Both the position numbers and the translations under genes were made by a program. Below, in pieces: positions 20,628 to 29,482 of a stretch of DNA of 64,000 bases. This DNA comes from Stenotrophomonas oahuensis (GTDB lineage Bacteria > Pseudomonadota > Gammaproteobacteria > Xanthomonadales > Xanthomonadaceae): the NCBI RefSeq assembly GCF_031834595.1, contig NZ_CP115541.1, forward strand, positions 2,412,501 to 2,476,500. The letters are read 5' to 3'. Below the pieces are notes generated by a model that did no database searches, had not been told where the DNA came from, and saw nothing but the letters and a program-made list of their open reading frames with translations. The number at the start of each line of letters is the position of its first letter. Within the stretch, counting starts at the first letter, position 1.

Positions 20628-21710
20628 ATGACGTTCTCCGCAACCGATCACCTGCACATGGCCCGCGCGCTGCGCCTGGCTGAGCGTGCGGCCTACACCA
20701 CGCGACCCAACCCGATGGTGGGCTGTGTCATCGCCCACGGCGAACAGGTGGTGGGCGAGGGCTGGCACCAGCGCGCCGGCGGCCCGCATGCGGAAATCCA
20801 TGCCTTGCGCGCGGCCGGCGAGGCGGCACGCGGAGCGACTGCCTACGTCACCCTGGAACCCTGCGCGCACTACGGCCGCACGCCGCCGTGCGCGCTGGCG
20901 CTGATTGAAGCCAGGGTAGGGCGGGTCGTGGCCGCGATGCGCGATCCGTTCCCCAAGGTCGACGGCGGCGGCTTCACCCTGCTGCGCGACGCCGGCATCG
21001 AGGTCGCCGAAGGGCTGATGGCGACGCAGGCGCGTGAGCTGAATCACGGCTTCCTGTCGCGGATCGAGCGCGGCCGGCCTTGGCTGCGGGTCAAACTGGC
21101 GGCCAGCCTGGACGGCCGCACGGCGATGGCCGACGGGTCGTCCAAGTGGATCACCGGCCCCGCCGCGCGTGAAGACGTACAGCACTGGCGCGCCCGTGCC
21201 GGGGCGATCCTGACCGGTGCCGGCACCGTGCTGGCTGACGATCCGCAGCTGACCGTGCGCTTGTCGGGCGTGGAGGCGCTGCCGCCGCTGCGGGTGGTGC
21301 TGGATGCGCAGTTGCGCACGCTGTCGCAGCGTCGCGTGCGCGAGGGCGATGCGGCCACCCTGTATCTGCATGGCGAGGGTGAGCGCGCGCCCGCCGATAC
21401 TGACGCGCAGTTCCAGGCGCTGCCGCTGCAGGACGGGCGCTTCGATCTGCCGGCGGTGATGGCGCTGCTGGCCGAACGCGAGATCAATGAGGTGCACACG
21501 GAGGCAGGGGCCACGCTTTCCGGCGCACTGGTGCGCGCGGGCCTGGTGGACGAACTGCTGCTGTATCAGGCCCCCACGCTGTTGGGCGAACAAGGCCGCC
21601 CGCTGCTGGATGGGCTGGGCATTGCCGCGATGGATCAGCAGCGACGTCTGCGCGTGGTCGAACAACGACAGGTCGGCGACGATCTGCGCCTGCTTCTACG
21701 GCCCGCGTAA
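20628..21710 (+). CDS. ribD: Riboflavin biosynthesis protein RibD (deaminase/reductase)
   Basis: Bifunctional enzyme for the second and third steps of riboflavin synthesis: deamination of the pyrimidine product of GTP cyclohydrolase II, then NADPH-dependent reduction of the ribosyl group. About 360 residues. The deaminase domain has HAE (His54, Glu56) and PCAHYGRTPPC (Cys79, Cys88) zinc ligands; the reductase domain begins near residue 140 with LRVKLAASLDGRTAMADG. The start at 20628 was chosen over an upstream ATG because it begins shortly before DHLHMARALRLAE. Here it is separated from ribE by 1.3 kb. Confidence 0.95.
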   Translation: MTFSATDHLHMARALRLAERAAYTTRPNPMVGCVIAHGEQVVGEGWHQRAGGPHAEIHALRAAGEAARGATAYVTLEPCAHYGRTPPCALALIEARVGRVVAAMRDPFPKVDGGGFTLLRDAGIEVAEGLMATQARELNHGFLSRIERGRPWLRVKLAASLDGRTAMADGSSKWITGPAAREDVQHWRARAGAILTGAGTVLADDPQLTVRLSGVEALPPLRVVLDAQLRTLSQRRVREGDAATLYLHGEGERAPADTDAQFQALPLQDGRFDLPAVMALLAEREINEVHTEAGATLSGALVRAGLVDELLLYQAPTLLGEQGRPLLDGLGIAAMDQQRRLRVVEQRQVGDDLRLLLRPA

Positions 21711-21757
21711 ACGCCACTGGGGTAACCAACGCCATCGTCCTGCGCACGTAACAATTC

Positions 21758-21922
21758 GTAGTGACACGCCATGCGTGTCAACCGCGCGCAGCGCGGCACA
21801 AGCATCCGATGCCAACGGCAATACCGATGTCCATCCACCTTCCGGGTGTGGTGGTGAACGAAGCGCGTTTCAGATGCCCGTGGTGCCGGAACGAAGAGCA
21901 GACGCGCATGGCGCGTCTCTAC
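21758..21922. repeat. Pair of facing SMAG palindromes between ribD and the Ax21-like gene
   Basis: Plus-oriented GTAG-TGACACGC-CAT-GCGTGTCA at 21758-21780 and a minus-oriented GTAG-AGACGCGC element at 21900-21922, with 119 bp between them. That spacer holds nothing recognisable. Confidence 0.7.
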
Positions 21923-21940
21923 GCGACGTTGCCCACAAAA

Positions 21941-21964
21941 AACGGGCCCCTTGCGGGGCCCGTT
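21941..21964 (-). terminator. Terminator of the Ax21-like gene
   Basis: ACGGGCCCC-TTGC-GGGGCCCGT stem; on the minus strand it is followed by TTTTTTG, a classical intrinsic terminator 34 bases past the stop codon. The plus-strand side also could stop transcription from ribD. Confidence 0.85.
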
Positions 21965-21997
21965 CGATCACAGCGCAGGGGTAACCCCGCCGCCCGA

Positions 21998-22627
21998 TCA
22001 GAAACTTGCGCGCACGCCCACCGAGTACTGGGTGATGTCGTCGAAGTACTGCGCTTCGCCGACCAGGCCCCAGTTCTTGGTGAAGTTGACCTGGCCACCC
22101 AGGGTGCCGATCCACTCGCCGTCCATGTCGCTGCCGTCGATGTAGCCGGCCTTCAGCCAGGCTTCGGTGCGCTTGGAGGGCTTGCCACGCACGCCGAAGG
22201 CGGCACGGCCGGCGTTGGTGTGGAACTCTTCACGCTCGGAGAACTGGTCGTCCTTGTACTTGAGTTCGTTGTTGATGCGCATCCAGGCGAGGTCGGCAGT
22301 GAAGTCCAGACGCTCGCTGATCGGCATGTGGTAGCCGATGCCCAGCTCCGGCTGCTCGATGGTATTTTCGATGCTGTACGGGCCGTAGATGTCTTCGTAG
22401 TGGTACTTCTTCGACACCGTGCTGTAGCCACCGAACACATATACCTGCTCGGCAATCGCGAACGAGCCGCGGATGTAGCCGCCGTCCAGCTTCGGGTTGC
22501 TGCCCGGCTGGCTGACCTGCAGCTGGGTCCAGCCGCCTTCAACGTAGGTGTAGCTGAGCGCATCGGCCGAAGCGGCGAGCGGAGCGGCAGCCAGCAGAGC
22601 GGCGGCCAGAACGAGAATCTTGCGCAT
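21998..22627 (-). CDS. Ax21-like outer-membrane beta-barrel protein
   Basis: About 209 residues. A signal peptide (MRKILVLAAALLAAAPLAASA) is followed by DALSYTYVEGGWTQLQ, which resembles the start of mature Ax21 of Xanthomonas and Stenotrophomonas, and by repeated amphipathic strands (YIRGSFAIAEQVYVFGGYS, LDFTADLAWMRIN) ending in Phe, as expected for an 8-strand barrel. Ax21 family proteins are secreted or found in outer-membrane vesicles; earlier quorum-signal claims for them were withdrawn. The ATG at 22627 has AAGGAA upstream; the longer frame was rejected. It lies reversed between ribD and ribE. Confidence 0.82.
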   Translation of the reverse strand: MRKILVLAAALLAAAPLAASADALSYTYVEGGWTQLQVSQPGSNPKLDGGYIRGSFAIAEQVYVFGGYSTVSKKYHYEDIYGPYSIENTIEQPELGIGYHMPISERLDFTADLAWMRINNELKYKDDQFSEREEFHTNAGRAAFGVRGKPSKRTEAWLKAGYIDGSDMDGEWIGTLGGQVNFTKNWGLVGEAQYFDDITQYSVGVRASF

Positions 22628-22787
22628 GGCGGTTCCTTGGGGAATGAGGTCCATTTCAGCCGGCCCCTCATGGGACGGCAGGGCGGTGATCATCACCGCG
22701 GCGCGGAGTTTAACAAATACTTTACAGAAAGCGAGCGCTCAGCCTGGGCTGTTACAATGCCCGGGTCGGCTCGCCGACATAATCAAA

Positions 22788-22926
22788 CGTCTTCAGGGCG
22801 GGGTGCGATTCCCCACCGGCGGTAGGTGCGCAAGCACGAGCCCGCGAGCGCTTCCGGTGTTGCCGGAAGGTCAGCAGATCCGGTCCAATGCCGGAGCCGA
22901 CGGTATAGTCCGGATGAAAGAAGACG
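22788..22926 (+). promoter_or_regulatory. FMN riboswitch (RFN element)
   Basis: A complete RFN element. The P1 stem pairs CGTCTTC (22788-22794) with GAAGACG (22920-22926). Conserved blocks in order: CAGGGCGGGGTGCGATTCCC, CACCGGCGGTA, GAGCCCGCGAGCG, GGTCAGCAGATCCGGT, GCCGACGGTATAGTCCGGAT. It precedes ribE by 82 bases, so FMN should repress the ribE-ribB-ribH transcript. The linker contains GCGGCGTTTTT (22970-22980) and ends next to the GGAGA ribosome site, so both attenuation and translational control are possible. Confidence 0.97.
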
Positions 22927-23008
22927 GTGCTCCAGGGCCTGCGATGGCTCTGTGCCCGCCTGTTTGCCTTGCGGCGTTTTTCGCTCACTTTTCGCGGAGA
23001 ACGTTCCT

Positions 23009-23638
23009 TTGTTTACCGGAATCATCGAAGGCGTCGGCCATGTGGCCGCACGCGAATCTCTTGGCGGCGATGTCCGCTTTACCTTCCACGTCGGCAGCCT
23101 GCCGTTCGACCACGTCCAGCTGGGCGAAAGCATCGCCATCAATGGCGTGTGCCTGACCGTGATCGCCTTTGACGCGGTGTCCTTCCAGGCCGATGCCTCG
23201 ACCGAGACCCTGGGGTTGACCACGCTGGGCCAGTTGGCCGACGGCGCGATCATCAATCTGGAGCGGGCCATGCGCCCCACCGACCGCCTGGGTGGTCATC
23301 TGGTCAGCGGCCATGTCGATGGCCTGGGCGAAGTGGTGTCCATCCATGACGATGCCCGCGCACAGCGCTGGCGCTTTGCTGCGCCGGCGGATCTGCTGCG
23401 CTACATCGCGAAGAAAGGCTCGATCTGTGTCGACGGGGTCAGCCTGACCGTCAACGACGTGGATGATGCCGGCTTCGAGGTCGCGCTGATTCCTCATACC
23501 GTCGCCCATACCGCCTTTGCCACCCGCCGCGTGGGCAGCGCGGTCAACCTGGAAATCGACCTGATCGCCCGTTATGTGGAGCGACTTGTCGGCCTGCCGA
23601 CCAACGGTCGGCAGCTACCGCCGGAGGCACACGCATGA
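23009..23638 (+). CDS. ribE: Riboflavin synthase alpha chain
   Basis: Dismutates two lumazine molecules to riboflavin and the pyrimidine intermediate. About 209 residues made of two homologous lumazine-binding barrels: the first with [13 protein letters not shown] and INGVCLTVI, the second with [14 protein letters not shown] and [11 protein letters not shown]. The N-terminal FTGII is nearly invariant, which fixes the start at a TTG (23009) with GGAGA about 9 bases upstream. The rare start codon sits right under the FMN riboswitch. Overlaps ribB by 4 bases. Confidence 0.95.
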   Translation: MFTGIIEGVGHVAARESLGGDVRFTFHVGSLPFDHVQLGESIAINGVCLTVIAFDAVSFQADASTETLGLTTLGQLADGAIINLERAMRPTDRLGGHLVSGHVDGLGEVVSIHDDARAQRWRFAAPADLLRYIAKKGSICVDGVSLTVNDVDDAGFEVALIPHTVAHTAFATRRVGSAVNLEIDLIARYVERLVGLPTNGRQLPPEAHA

Positions 23639-24732
23639 ATTTCGCCCCCATTCCCGAGATTCTGGAAGACATCCGCCAGGGCCGCATGGTGGTCATCGTC
23701 GATGACGAGGACCGCGAGAACGAAGGCGACCTGATCATGGCCGCCGAGCTGGTCAAGCCGTCGGACATCAACTTCATGGTCACCCACGGGCGCGGTCTGG
23801 TCTGCCTGCCGCTGACCCGCGAGCGTGCCGCCGACCTCGGCCTGGCCCCGATGGTGCAGGCCAATACCGCGCAGTTCCAGACCAATTTCACGGTCAGCAT
23901 TGAAGCCGCCGAGGGCGTCACCACCGGCATTTCGGCCTACGACCGCGCCCACACCATCCGCACCGCGGTGAAGCCGGATGCCAAGCCCAGCGACCTGCAC
24001 CAGCCGGGCCACATCTTCCCGCTCATCGCCCAGCCGGGCGGGGTGCTGACCCGCGCCGGGCATACCGAAGCCGGCGTCGACCTGGCCATGCTGGCCGGGC
24101 TGGAACCGGCCGGCGTGCTGGTGGAGATCCTCAACCCCGACGGCAGCATGGCGCGCCGCCCGGAACTGGAGGTGTTCGCCCGCGAGCACGGGCTGAAGAT
24201 CGGCTCCATTGCCGACCTGATCGCCTACCGCCTGGCCACCGAGAAGACCGTCGAGCGCGTCGACGAACGCGAGATCGAGACCGAATTCGGGCCGTTCACC
24301 CTGGTCACCTACCGCGACCGCATCGCCCACGACGTGCACTTTGCGATGGTGCGCGGCACCGTGGATGCCGAGCCGACCCTGGTCCGGGTACAGGTGGAGA
24401 ACCCGCTGGCCGACCTGCTGCACTGGCGGCGGGACGACTTCGGCGTGGCCGCCACCGACGCCCTGCGCGCCATTGCGGCGGCCGAGCGCGGGGTGATGGT
24501 GGTGCTGTCGGCCCCGCGCGACGGCCAGGCCCTGCTGGCCCGCCTGCGCCAGCAGCCGCAGCCGGTGGCTCCGGGCAAGGACAAGGACGTGAGCCAGTGG
24601 CGGCGCAACGGCGCAGGTGCCCAGATCCTCTCCGACCTCGGCCTGGGCAAGCTGCGCGTGCTGGGCACCCCCCGCCGCCAGATCGGCCTGTCCGGCTACG
24701 GCCTGGAAGTCGTCGAGACGGTCACCCCGTAA
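23635..24732 (+). CDS. ribB: 3,4-dihydroxy-2-butanone 4-phosphate synthase with degenerate GTP cyclohydrolase II domain (RibBX-type)
   Basis: Makes the four-carbon precursor of lumazine from ribulose 5-phosphate. The N-terminal ~200 residues are an intact DHBP synthase: [11 protein letters not shown] (residues 22-32), [11 protein letters not shown], and [13 protein letters not shown]. The C-terminal ~160 residues are homologous to GTP cyclohydrolase II but the three zinc cysteines are absent: the region expected to read C...C-x-C is [21 protein letters not shown]. So only the first activity is expected. This matches the RibBX arrangement known from other proteobacteria, which implies a separate ribA elsewhere. 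Its start overlaps ribE. Confidence 0.93.
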   Translation: MNFAPIPEILEDIRQGRMVVIVDDEDRENEGDLIMAAELVKPSDINFMVTHGRGLVCLPLTRERAADLGLAPMVQANTAQFQTNFTVSIEAAEGVTTGISAYDRAHTIRTAVKPDAKPSDLHQPGHIFPLIAQPGGVLTRAGHTEAGVDLAMLAGLEPAGVLVEILNPDGSMARRPELEVFAREHGLKIGSIADLIAYRLATEKTVERVDEREIETEFGPFTLVTYRDRIAHDVHFAMVRGTVDAEPTLVRVQVENPLADLLHWRRDDFGVAATDALRAIAAAERGVMVVLSAPRDGQALLARLRQQPQPVAPGKDKDVSQWRRNGAGAQILSDLGLGKLRVLGTPRRQIGLSGYGLEVVETVTP

Positions 24733-24736
24733 TCCC

Positions 24737-24796
24737 GTAGAGCCGGGCTTGCCCGGTTGTTCGGCCAACCGCCAGCCGGGCATGGCCCGGCTCTAC
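24737..24796. repeat. Facing SMAG palindromes between ribB and ribH
   Basis: GTAGAGCCGGGC-TT-GCCCGG on the plus strand and its mirror CCGGGC-ATG-GCCCGGCTCTAC, enclosing a smaller GTTGTTCGGCCAAC hairpin. It begins 4 bases after the ribB stop and ends 37 bases before ribH, so it may set relative expression of the two genes. Confidence 0.75.
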
Positions 24797-24833
24797 GCTA
24801 GAATACCCCCCATCTATCGGACCCCTTTTAACC

Positions 24834-25301
24834 ATGAGCCACTACGAAGGCGACCTCCGCACGCCGGAAACGGCCCGCTTCGCCATCCTCGCCAGCCGCT
24901 GGAACGCCCGCATCACCGACGTACTGGTGGCCGGTGCGCGGCAGAGCCTGGCCGGCAACGGCATTGCTGAAGCCGACATCGACGTGATCCGCGTGCCGGG
25001 TGCGTGGGAGCTGCCGCTGGTGGCGGCCCGCCTCGCTGCCGCGCACGAACATGCCGCCATCATCACCCTGGGCTGCGTGATCCGGGGCGACACCCGCCAT
25101 TACGAACACGTGGCCGACCGCTGCGCCGAAGGCCTGATGCGCGTGCAGCTGGACTTCGGCGTGCCGGTGCTGAACGGCGTGCTGGCAGTGGAACGTGCGG
25201 AAGATGCCGAAGCCCGCGCCGGCGGCAGCCATGGCAACAAGGGCGAAGAAGCCGCACTGGCGGCGTTGGAAATGGTCAATCTTCTGGAGCAGTTGCCGTG
25301 A
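24834..25301 (+). CDS. ribH: 6,7-dimethyl-8-ribityllumazine synthase
   Basis: Condenses the ribityl pyrimidine with DHBP in the penultimate step of riboflavin synthesis; forms large icosahedral or decameric shells in the family. 155 residues. [14 protein letters not shown] at the N-terminus, [27 protein letters not shown] with the catalytic His89 candidate, and [16 protein letters not shown]. The middle motif reads GDTRHY rather than the commoner GDTPHF. Overlaps nusB (GTGA). Confidence 0.96.
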   Translation: MSHYEGDLRTPETARFAILASRWNARITDVLVAGARQSLAGNGIAEADIDVIRVPGAWELPLVAARLAAAHEHAAIITLGCVIRGDTRHYEHVADRCAEGLMRVQLDFGVPVLNGVLAVERAEDAEARAGGSHGNKGEEAALAALEMVNLLEQLP

Positions 25302-25777
25302 ACAATAAATCCCCGGGCAAGCCGTCCGGCAAGCCGGTCCGCCGCGATGGCATCGACCCGGTGCTGCGCTCGCGCGCGCGCCGTCGTGCCCTGCAGGCCA
25401 TCTACGCCTGGCAGATCTCCGGCGGCACCGCACAAACCCAGATCGCCCAGTTCGCCCACGAGCAGGCCCGTGAAATCGCAGATCTGGCCTATTTCGAGGC
25501 CTTGATCCACGGCGTGCTCGACAACCGCAAGGACCTCGACGAGGCACTGACTCCGTACCTGGACCGTGGCATCGAAGAAGTGGACGCGATCGAGCGCGCC
25601 GCGCTGCGCGTGGCCGCGTATGAACTGCGCTACCGCATGGACGTGCCGTACCGCGTGGTGATCAACGAAGCCATCGAATCGGTGAAGCGTTTCGGCTCCG
25701 AACACGGCCACACCTACGTCAACGGCGTGCTGGACCGTGCCGCCGTGGAATGGCGCAAGGTCGAAAACGGCGGCTGA
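25298..25777 (+). CDS. nusB: Transcription antitermination factor NusB
   Basis: All-helical RNA-binding protein that with NusE loads on boxA in rRNA antitermination. About 159 residues; the first 20 are basic and low-complexity ([15 protein letters not shown]), followed by [32 protein letters not shown], and [33 protein letters not shown], the family core. It starts at a GTG overlapping the ribH stop. The ribH-nusB-thiL order is widely conserved. Confidence 0.96.
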   Translation: MNNKSPGKPSGKPVRRDGIDPVLRSRARRRALQAIYAWQISGGTAQTQIAQFAHEQAREIADLAYFEALIHGVLDNRKDLDEALTPYLDRGIEEVDAIERAALRVAAYELRYRMDVPYRVVINEAIESVKRFGSEHGHTYVNGVLDRAAVEWRKVENGG

Positions 25778-25784
25778 CCGCCTC

Positions 25785-26750
25785 ATGGCGCTGGCCGAGT
25801 TCTCGCTGATCGACCGTATCCGCGCGCGCACCGCCGCACGCGCGGACATTGCACTCGGCATTGGCGATGACGCCGCACTGCTGCAGCCGCAGGCCGGACT
25901 GCAGCTGGTGGTGACCGCCGATACGCTCAACAGTGGCGTGCACTTCCCGCCGGAAACACCGGCGGCGGATATCGGCTGGAAAACCCTGGCGGTCAATCTT
26001 TCCGATCTGGCCGCGATGGGCGCGCAACCGGCGTGGTGCACGCTGGCGCTTTCATTGCCGGACGCGCAGGAAGACTGGGTCGATGGCTTTGCGGATGGCT
26101 TCTTCGCACTGGCCGATGCCCACGGCATCGTGCTGATCGGCGGTGACACCACGCGCGGGCCGCTGTCGCTGTCGGTGACCGCGATGGGGCAGGTCACTCC
26201 AGGCACGGCCCTGCGTCGCGACGCCGCGCAGATCGGTGATGACATCTGGGTCAGTGGCACGCTGGGCGATGCGGCCATTGCACTGCGCGCCTGGCAGGGC
26301 GGCACGCTGGACGTGCGTGGTCCGGCCGAAGATGCGCAGGTGGAGCACCTGCGTCTACGGTTGGCGCGCCCGACCCCACGCGTGGCACTCGGCCGCGCGC
26401 TGGTGGGGCTGGCCCATGCCGCCGTGGATGTGTCTGATGGCCTGCTCGCCGACCTGGGGCACATCTGTGCGCGCAGCGGTGTCGGTGCCCGGATCGACCC
26501 TGCCTGTCTGCCGCTGTCGGCTGCAGCACGCGCGCGGGTGGGGGACACCCACGCACGCGATGCCGCTCTGCGCGGGGGCGATGATTACGAGCTGTGTTTC
26601 ACCGCACCGCCTGCAAAGCGCGCAGCGATTGCAGGGTTGGGTGAGCGGCTTGTGCTGCACCTCACCCGTATCGGTGAGGTTGTGCGGGGGCAGGGCGTTG
26701 TGGCCGATGGCAGCGAGAGCGGCACCACCGGCTACGAGCACTTCCTGTAA
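25785..26750 (+). CDS. thiL: Thiamine-monophosphate kinase
   Basis: Phosphorylates thiamine monophosphate to thiamine pyrophosphate. 321 residues with the PurM-like fold: GIGDDAALLQP metal/ATP site near residue 24, VTADTLNSGVHF, WKTLAVNLSDLAAMGA, LIGGDTTRGPLSLSVTAMG, AAVDVSDGLLADLGHI, and GGDDYELCFTAP near the C-terminus. The start at 25785 lies 7 bases after nusB. Confidence 0.96.
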   Translation: MALAEFSLIDRIRARTAARADIALGIGDDAALLQPQAGLQLVVTADTLNSGVHFPPETPAADIGWKTLAVNLSDLAAMGAQPAWCTLALSLPDAQEDWVDGFADGFFALADAHGIVLIGGDTTRGPLSLSVTAMGQVTPGTALRRDAAQIGDDIWVSGTLGDAAIALRAWQGGTLDVRGPAEDAQVEHLRLRLARPTPRVALGRALVGLAHAAVDVSDGLLADLGHICARSGVGARIDPACLPLSAAARARVGDTHARDAALRGGDDYELCFTAPPAKRAAIAGLGERLVLHLTRIGEVVRGQGVVADGSESGTTGYEHFL

Positions 26751-26754
26751 GCCG

Positions 26755-26777
26755 GTAGCGCCGGCCGCTGGCCGGCG
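26755..26777 (+). repeat. SMAG-type palindrome after thiL
   Basis: GTAG-CGCCGGCC-GCT-GGCCGGCG, the form closest to the standard SMAG sequence. It lies between the convergent thiL and autotransporter genes, 4 bases after thiL, and may serve as their shared transcript end. Confidence 0.8.
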
Positions 26778-26788
26778 TCACCCTGAAC

Positions 26789-29299
26789 TCACCAGCGGTA
26801 ACTGACGCCCACGCTGGCCCCCAGTTCGCGATAGCCCTCGCCACCGCGGCCCAGGTCAAACTCGCCCCACGCCGCCAGGCCTCCGCCAAACTGCGCCTGC
26901 CCACCCACGGCCAGTGTCGTCCACGTCCGCGGACCGACTGCATCCAGTGCTTCACCGTCGAAGCGAAGTCCGCCGGCTTCATCGCGATGATGCGCATTGA
27001 ACTCCACATACGGCTTCAGATGCGCGCGGGCAGCGGCCACGTCGCCTTCCAGGCGCAGCCCCAGTCGCGTGGAGAGACCGCTGTCAGCGATCTGCTCGAC
27101 CACGGTGCCGTTGTCTTCCACATGCGCGTCCATCGCTGCCCGGGTGTGGGTGACCTGCACCTGCGGTTGCAGGTGCCATGTAGAGGTGCCGATTTGACCG
27201 GCACGGAAACGGTAGCCGGCCTCCAGCGTGCCTTGCCACAGCTGCGCGTCATACTGCTCCGCGGCAATGCCTTCGCCCTGCACACGGTTGCTGAAGCGAC
27301 CGTGCTGCACCGACGCATCCAGATACAGCGCCTCGCCGGCCCAGTGCGCATACACACCCAATGCCCCGCCTTCAACTCGACTCTGTGCAGCGTAGCCGGT
27401 GACGGTGGAACGCGCGGTGCTGTCGGCGCGGCCGGCGGCCAGCATCGCGCCCACCCGGCCCTGGCCGTGATCGAAGCCGGGGATATCGGCTCCCACCTGC
27501 AACCGCTGCTGCTGTGTGCGCAGCGTCTGCTGCCCGGTCGCCTGCATGCGTTGCTCGCTGTGCCCGGTGGTGGCCCAGGTTCGCGCACCTTCCACCGCGT
27601 CTGCGGCGATCATCCGTTCGCGGGCGCGGTGCTGCAGCAATCGGCCCATCGCGTACTGGTTGGCCAGGTAAGCCCCGGTTTCCGGACGCAGCACCGGCTG
27701 CGGAACATCGGGGTTGCCCGTATCGGGATCTTCGATGTCGGGATCCTCGATATCGGGGTCCTCAATATCCGGGTCCTCAATATCCGGGTCCTCAATATCC
27801 GGACCGTCCGGATCAATGGGTTCCACCGGCAGGGTGATCTCGCACTGCGGCAGGGTCGGATCCTGCAGGCACTCGTGCGGGGTTTCCGGCTGCTCCTCCA
27901 GCTGCGAGCGCAGGTACCAGTTGCCGTCCTCGCCCTTGTGCAGGAAGTACTCGTACTGACCGCCGACGGCGCGGCCGAGCAGGTCGAACTCGGCGTTGGA
28001 CGCACCGCCGATGTTGATCAGTTCGATGCCGTTGACGGTCTGCGCGCCCTGGCCGCCGGCATTTCGGACGATCACGTCGGCCTGGCCATTGGCATCGCCG
28101 GTGATGATCAGCTTGTCGGTGGCGGATTCATCGCCGTTCAGCACGGTGTTGAACACGATGTCACCGCCGTTGCCGGTGAAGGTGTCCAAGGTCAGTGTGT
28201 TGAACTGACCGCCGGTTCCATCACCCAGCACCACGGAACCCGCCGCGCCGAGCGTCAGGTCGCCAAGCGTGCTGTCACCGGTCAGCGTCCAGCTGCTGCC
28301 GGTGCCGATGCTGGCAGCGGTCACGTTGTTGAAGATGCCCTTCAGGTGCGCGTTGGCCTGCAGCGACACATCCACGCGACCGTTCATCTTGCTGTCGTCG
28401 AAGGTGATGTTGCCTTCCAGCGTGCTGTTGGAGACGGAGAAGTTCACCTGGCTGGTGCTGGTGGCCTGCAGGCCGTTGAAAGCGCGCACCAGCAGCAGGT
28501 TGCCGTCGCCGCCGGTGAGGGTGGAGCCGTTGTTGACCTGGATGTCGACGGTGTTGTCGCCGTCGCCCTGCGCGGCCACTTCGATGGCGGCACCGCGGCC
28601 TGAGTTGATGTGCGAGCCGTCCAGGTGCACACGGAAGTCGTGCGCCAGCTCCTGCTGGCTGTGCACGATGATGCCGACGTTGGCGGCACTGATTCCGGAA
28701 TTATTCTTCATCTCGATGCCACCCGCACGCAGGTAGGCACCAATGCCGGAAGCGTAATGGGCCAGATCGGCGCGGTCGGCGACACTGACGGTGGAGTTGT
28801 CCAGCAGCACGCTCGGGTTGCCGGTAGCACCCGGAGCCTGGATGCTGATACCGAAAGCGCTGACGCGGTTGTCGCCCATGCCGGGGCTGGTGGCATCCAA
28901 CACGATCGAGCTGTTGGTCAGCGTGCCATGGCCGCCGCCGGTCACCAGCAGGCCACCGCCCACCAGTCGGGTGCCGTTGATCTGGCCCTGCGAATTGCGC
29001 AGTTCTAGCGCGTGCGCGAGGCCAACCGCCTCGTCGCGGGTCACCAGGGCGTTGTTCAGTTCGACACGGCTGTCCATGGCCATGATGGTCTTGGTGCTGC
29101 CGCCGTTGACGATCAACTCTGCGTTTTCTCGCAGGGTCCAGGCTTCAACCTGGTCGGCATCGGTGATGGTGCGGGTTTCGTCAACCAGGTCGGCGGCCAG
29201 TGCGCTGCTCATGGGCAGCGAAGACAGGGCCAATAACACGCCGCAGGCAAGTGGGCGCAGGGCCGGAGTGCGGCGGTGGGTACCGTCGTAGTGGGTCAT
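26789..29299 (-). CDS. Autotransporter, tandem copy A, with DPDIE repeat linker
   Basis: 836 residues. The signal sequence (LRPLACGVLLALSSLPMSSALA) is followed by a passenger of about 450 residues rich in Gly, Asn and Thr (SFNGL-type strands, VNGIELINIGGASNAEFDLLGRAVGGQYEYFL), then an acidic (DPDIE)n linker (about residues 499-535), then PVLRPETGAYLANQ leading into a barrel that ends in Trp (SYRW). It shares layout and much of its sequence with the gene at 29483-31933, so they are tandem duplicates. ATG at 29299 with AAGGAA upstream. No enzyme motif is visible. Confidence 0.88.
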   Translation of the reverse strand: MTHYDGTHRRTPALRPLACGVLLALSSLPMSSALAADLVDETRTITDADQVEAWTLRENAELIVNGGSTKTIMAMDSRVELNNALVTRDEAVGLAHALELRNSQGQINGTRLVGGGLLVTGGGHGTLTNSSIVLDATSPGMGDNRVSAFGISIQAPGATGNPSVLLDNSTVSVADRADLAHYASGIGAYLRAGGIEMKNNSGISAANVGIIVHSQQELAHDFRVHLDGSHINSGRGAAIEVAAQGDGDNTVDIQVNNGSTLTGGDGNLLLVRAFNGLQATSTSQVNFSVSNSTLEGNITFDDSKMNGRVDVSLQANAHLKGIFNNVTAASIGTGSSWTLTGDSTLGDLTLGAAGSVVLGDGTGGQFNTLTLDTFTGNGGDIVFNTVLNGDESATDKLIITGDANGQADVIVRNAGGQGAQTVNGIELINIGGASNAEFDLLGRAVGGQYEYFLHKGEDGNWYLRSQLEEQPETPHECLQDPTLPQCEITLPVEPIDPDGPDIEDPDIEDPDIEDPDIEDPDIEDPDTGNPDVPQPVLRPETGAYLANQYAMGRLLQHRARERMIAADAVEGARTWATTGHSEQRMQATGQQTLRTQQQRLQVGADIPGFDHGQGRVGAMLAAGRADSTARSTVTGYAAQSRVEGGALGVYAHWAGEALYLDASVQHGRFSNRVQGEGIAAEQYDAQLWQGTLEAGYRFRAGQIGTSTWHLQPQVQVTHTRAAMDAHVEDNGTVVEQIADSGLSTRLGLRLEGDVAAARAHLKPYVEFNAHHRDEAGGLRFDGEALDAVGPRTWTTLAVGGQAQFGGGLAAWGEFDLGRGGEGYRELGASVGVSYRW
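27725..27799 (-). repeat. 15-bp tandem repeat encoding DPDIE
   Basis: Five consecutive 15-bp units (for example GGGATCCTCGATATC on the plus strand; the last two units are identical). They are in frame and encode repeated Asp-Pro-Asp-Ile-Glu between passenger and barrel of the autotransporter. Copy number could change without shifting the frame. The sister gene lacks it. Confidence 0.85.
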
Positions 29300-29356
29300 T
29301 GCAGTGTTCCTTGGGGGAGAGGAATCCCGCAGCGCACTGGCGCGCACACACGCTCG

Positions 29357-29383
29357 CCGGTCCCGGCGCAGGGCCGGGACCGG
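29357..29383 (-). terminator. Strong GC hairpin between the two tandem autotransporters
   Basis: CCGGTCCCGGC and GCCGGGACCGG make an 11-bp stem with a 5-base loop, about 100 bases past the stop of the upstream (29483-31933) gene and 58 bases before the start of the downstream one. No T-run, so it may be an attenuator or stabiliser rather than a full terminator. Confidence 0.5.
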
Positions 29384-29482
29384 GCAGACAGGCGAAAGAC
29401 GAGCTGACGCTGCGAGGGCGCGCAGTTTCAGATTTTTCCTACCCCATCCCTATGCAACTAGTTTCAAAACCGCATCGCATGA

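Noticed and set aside
27725..27799. CRISPR-like short repeats
   Set aside because: Units are contiguous, in frame and coding (DPDIE); there are no spacers or cas genes.
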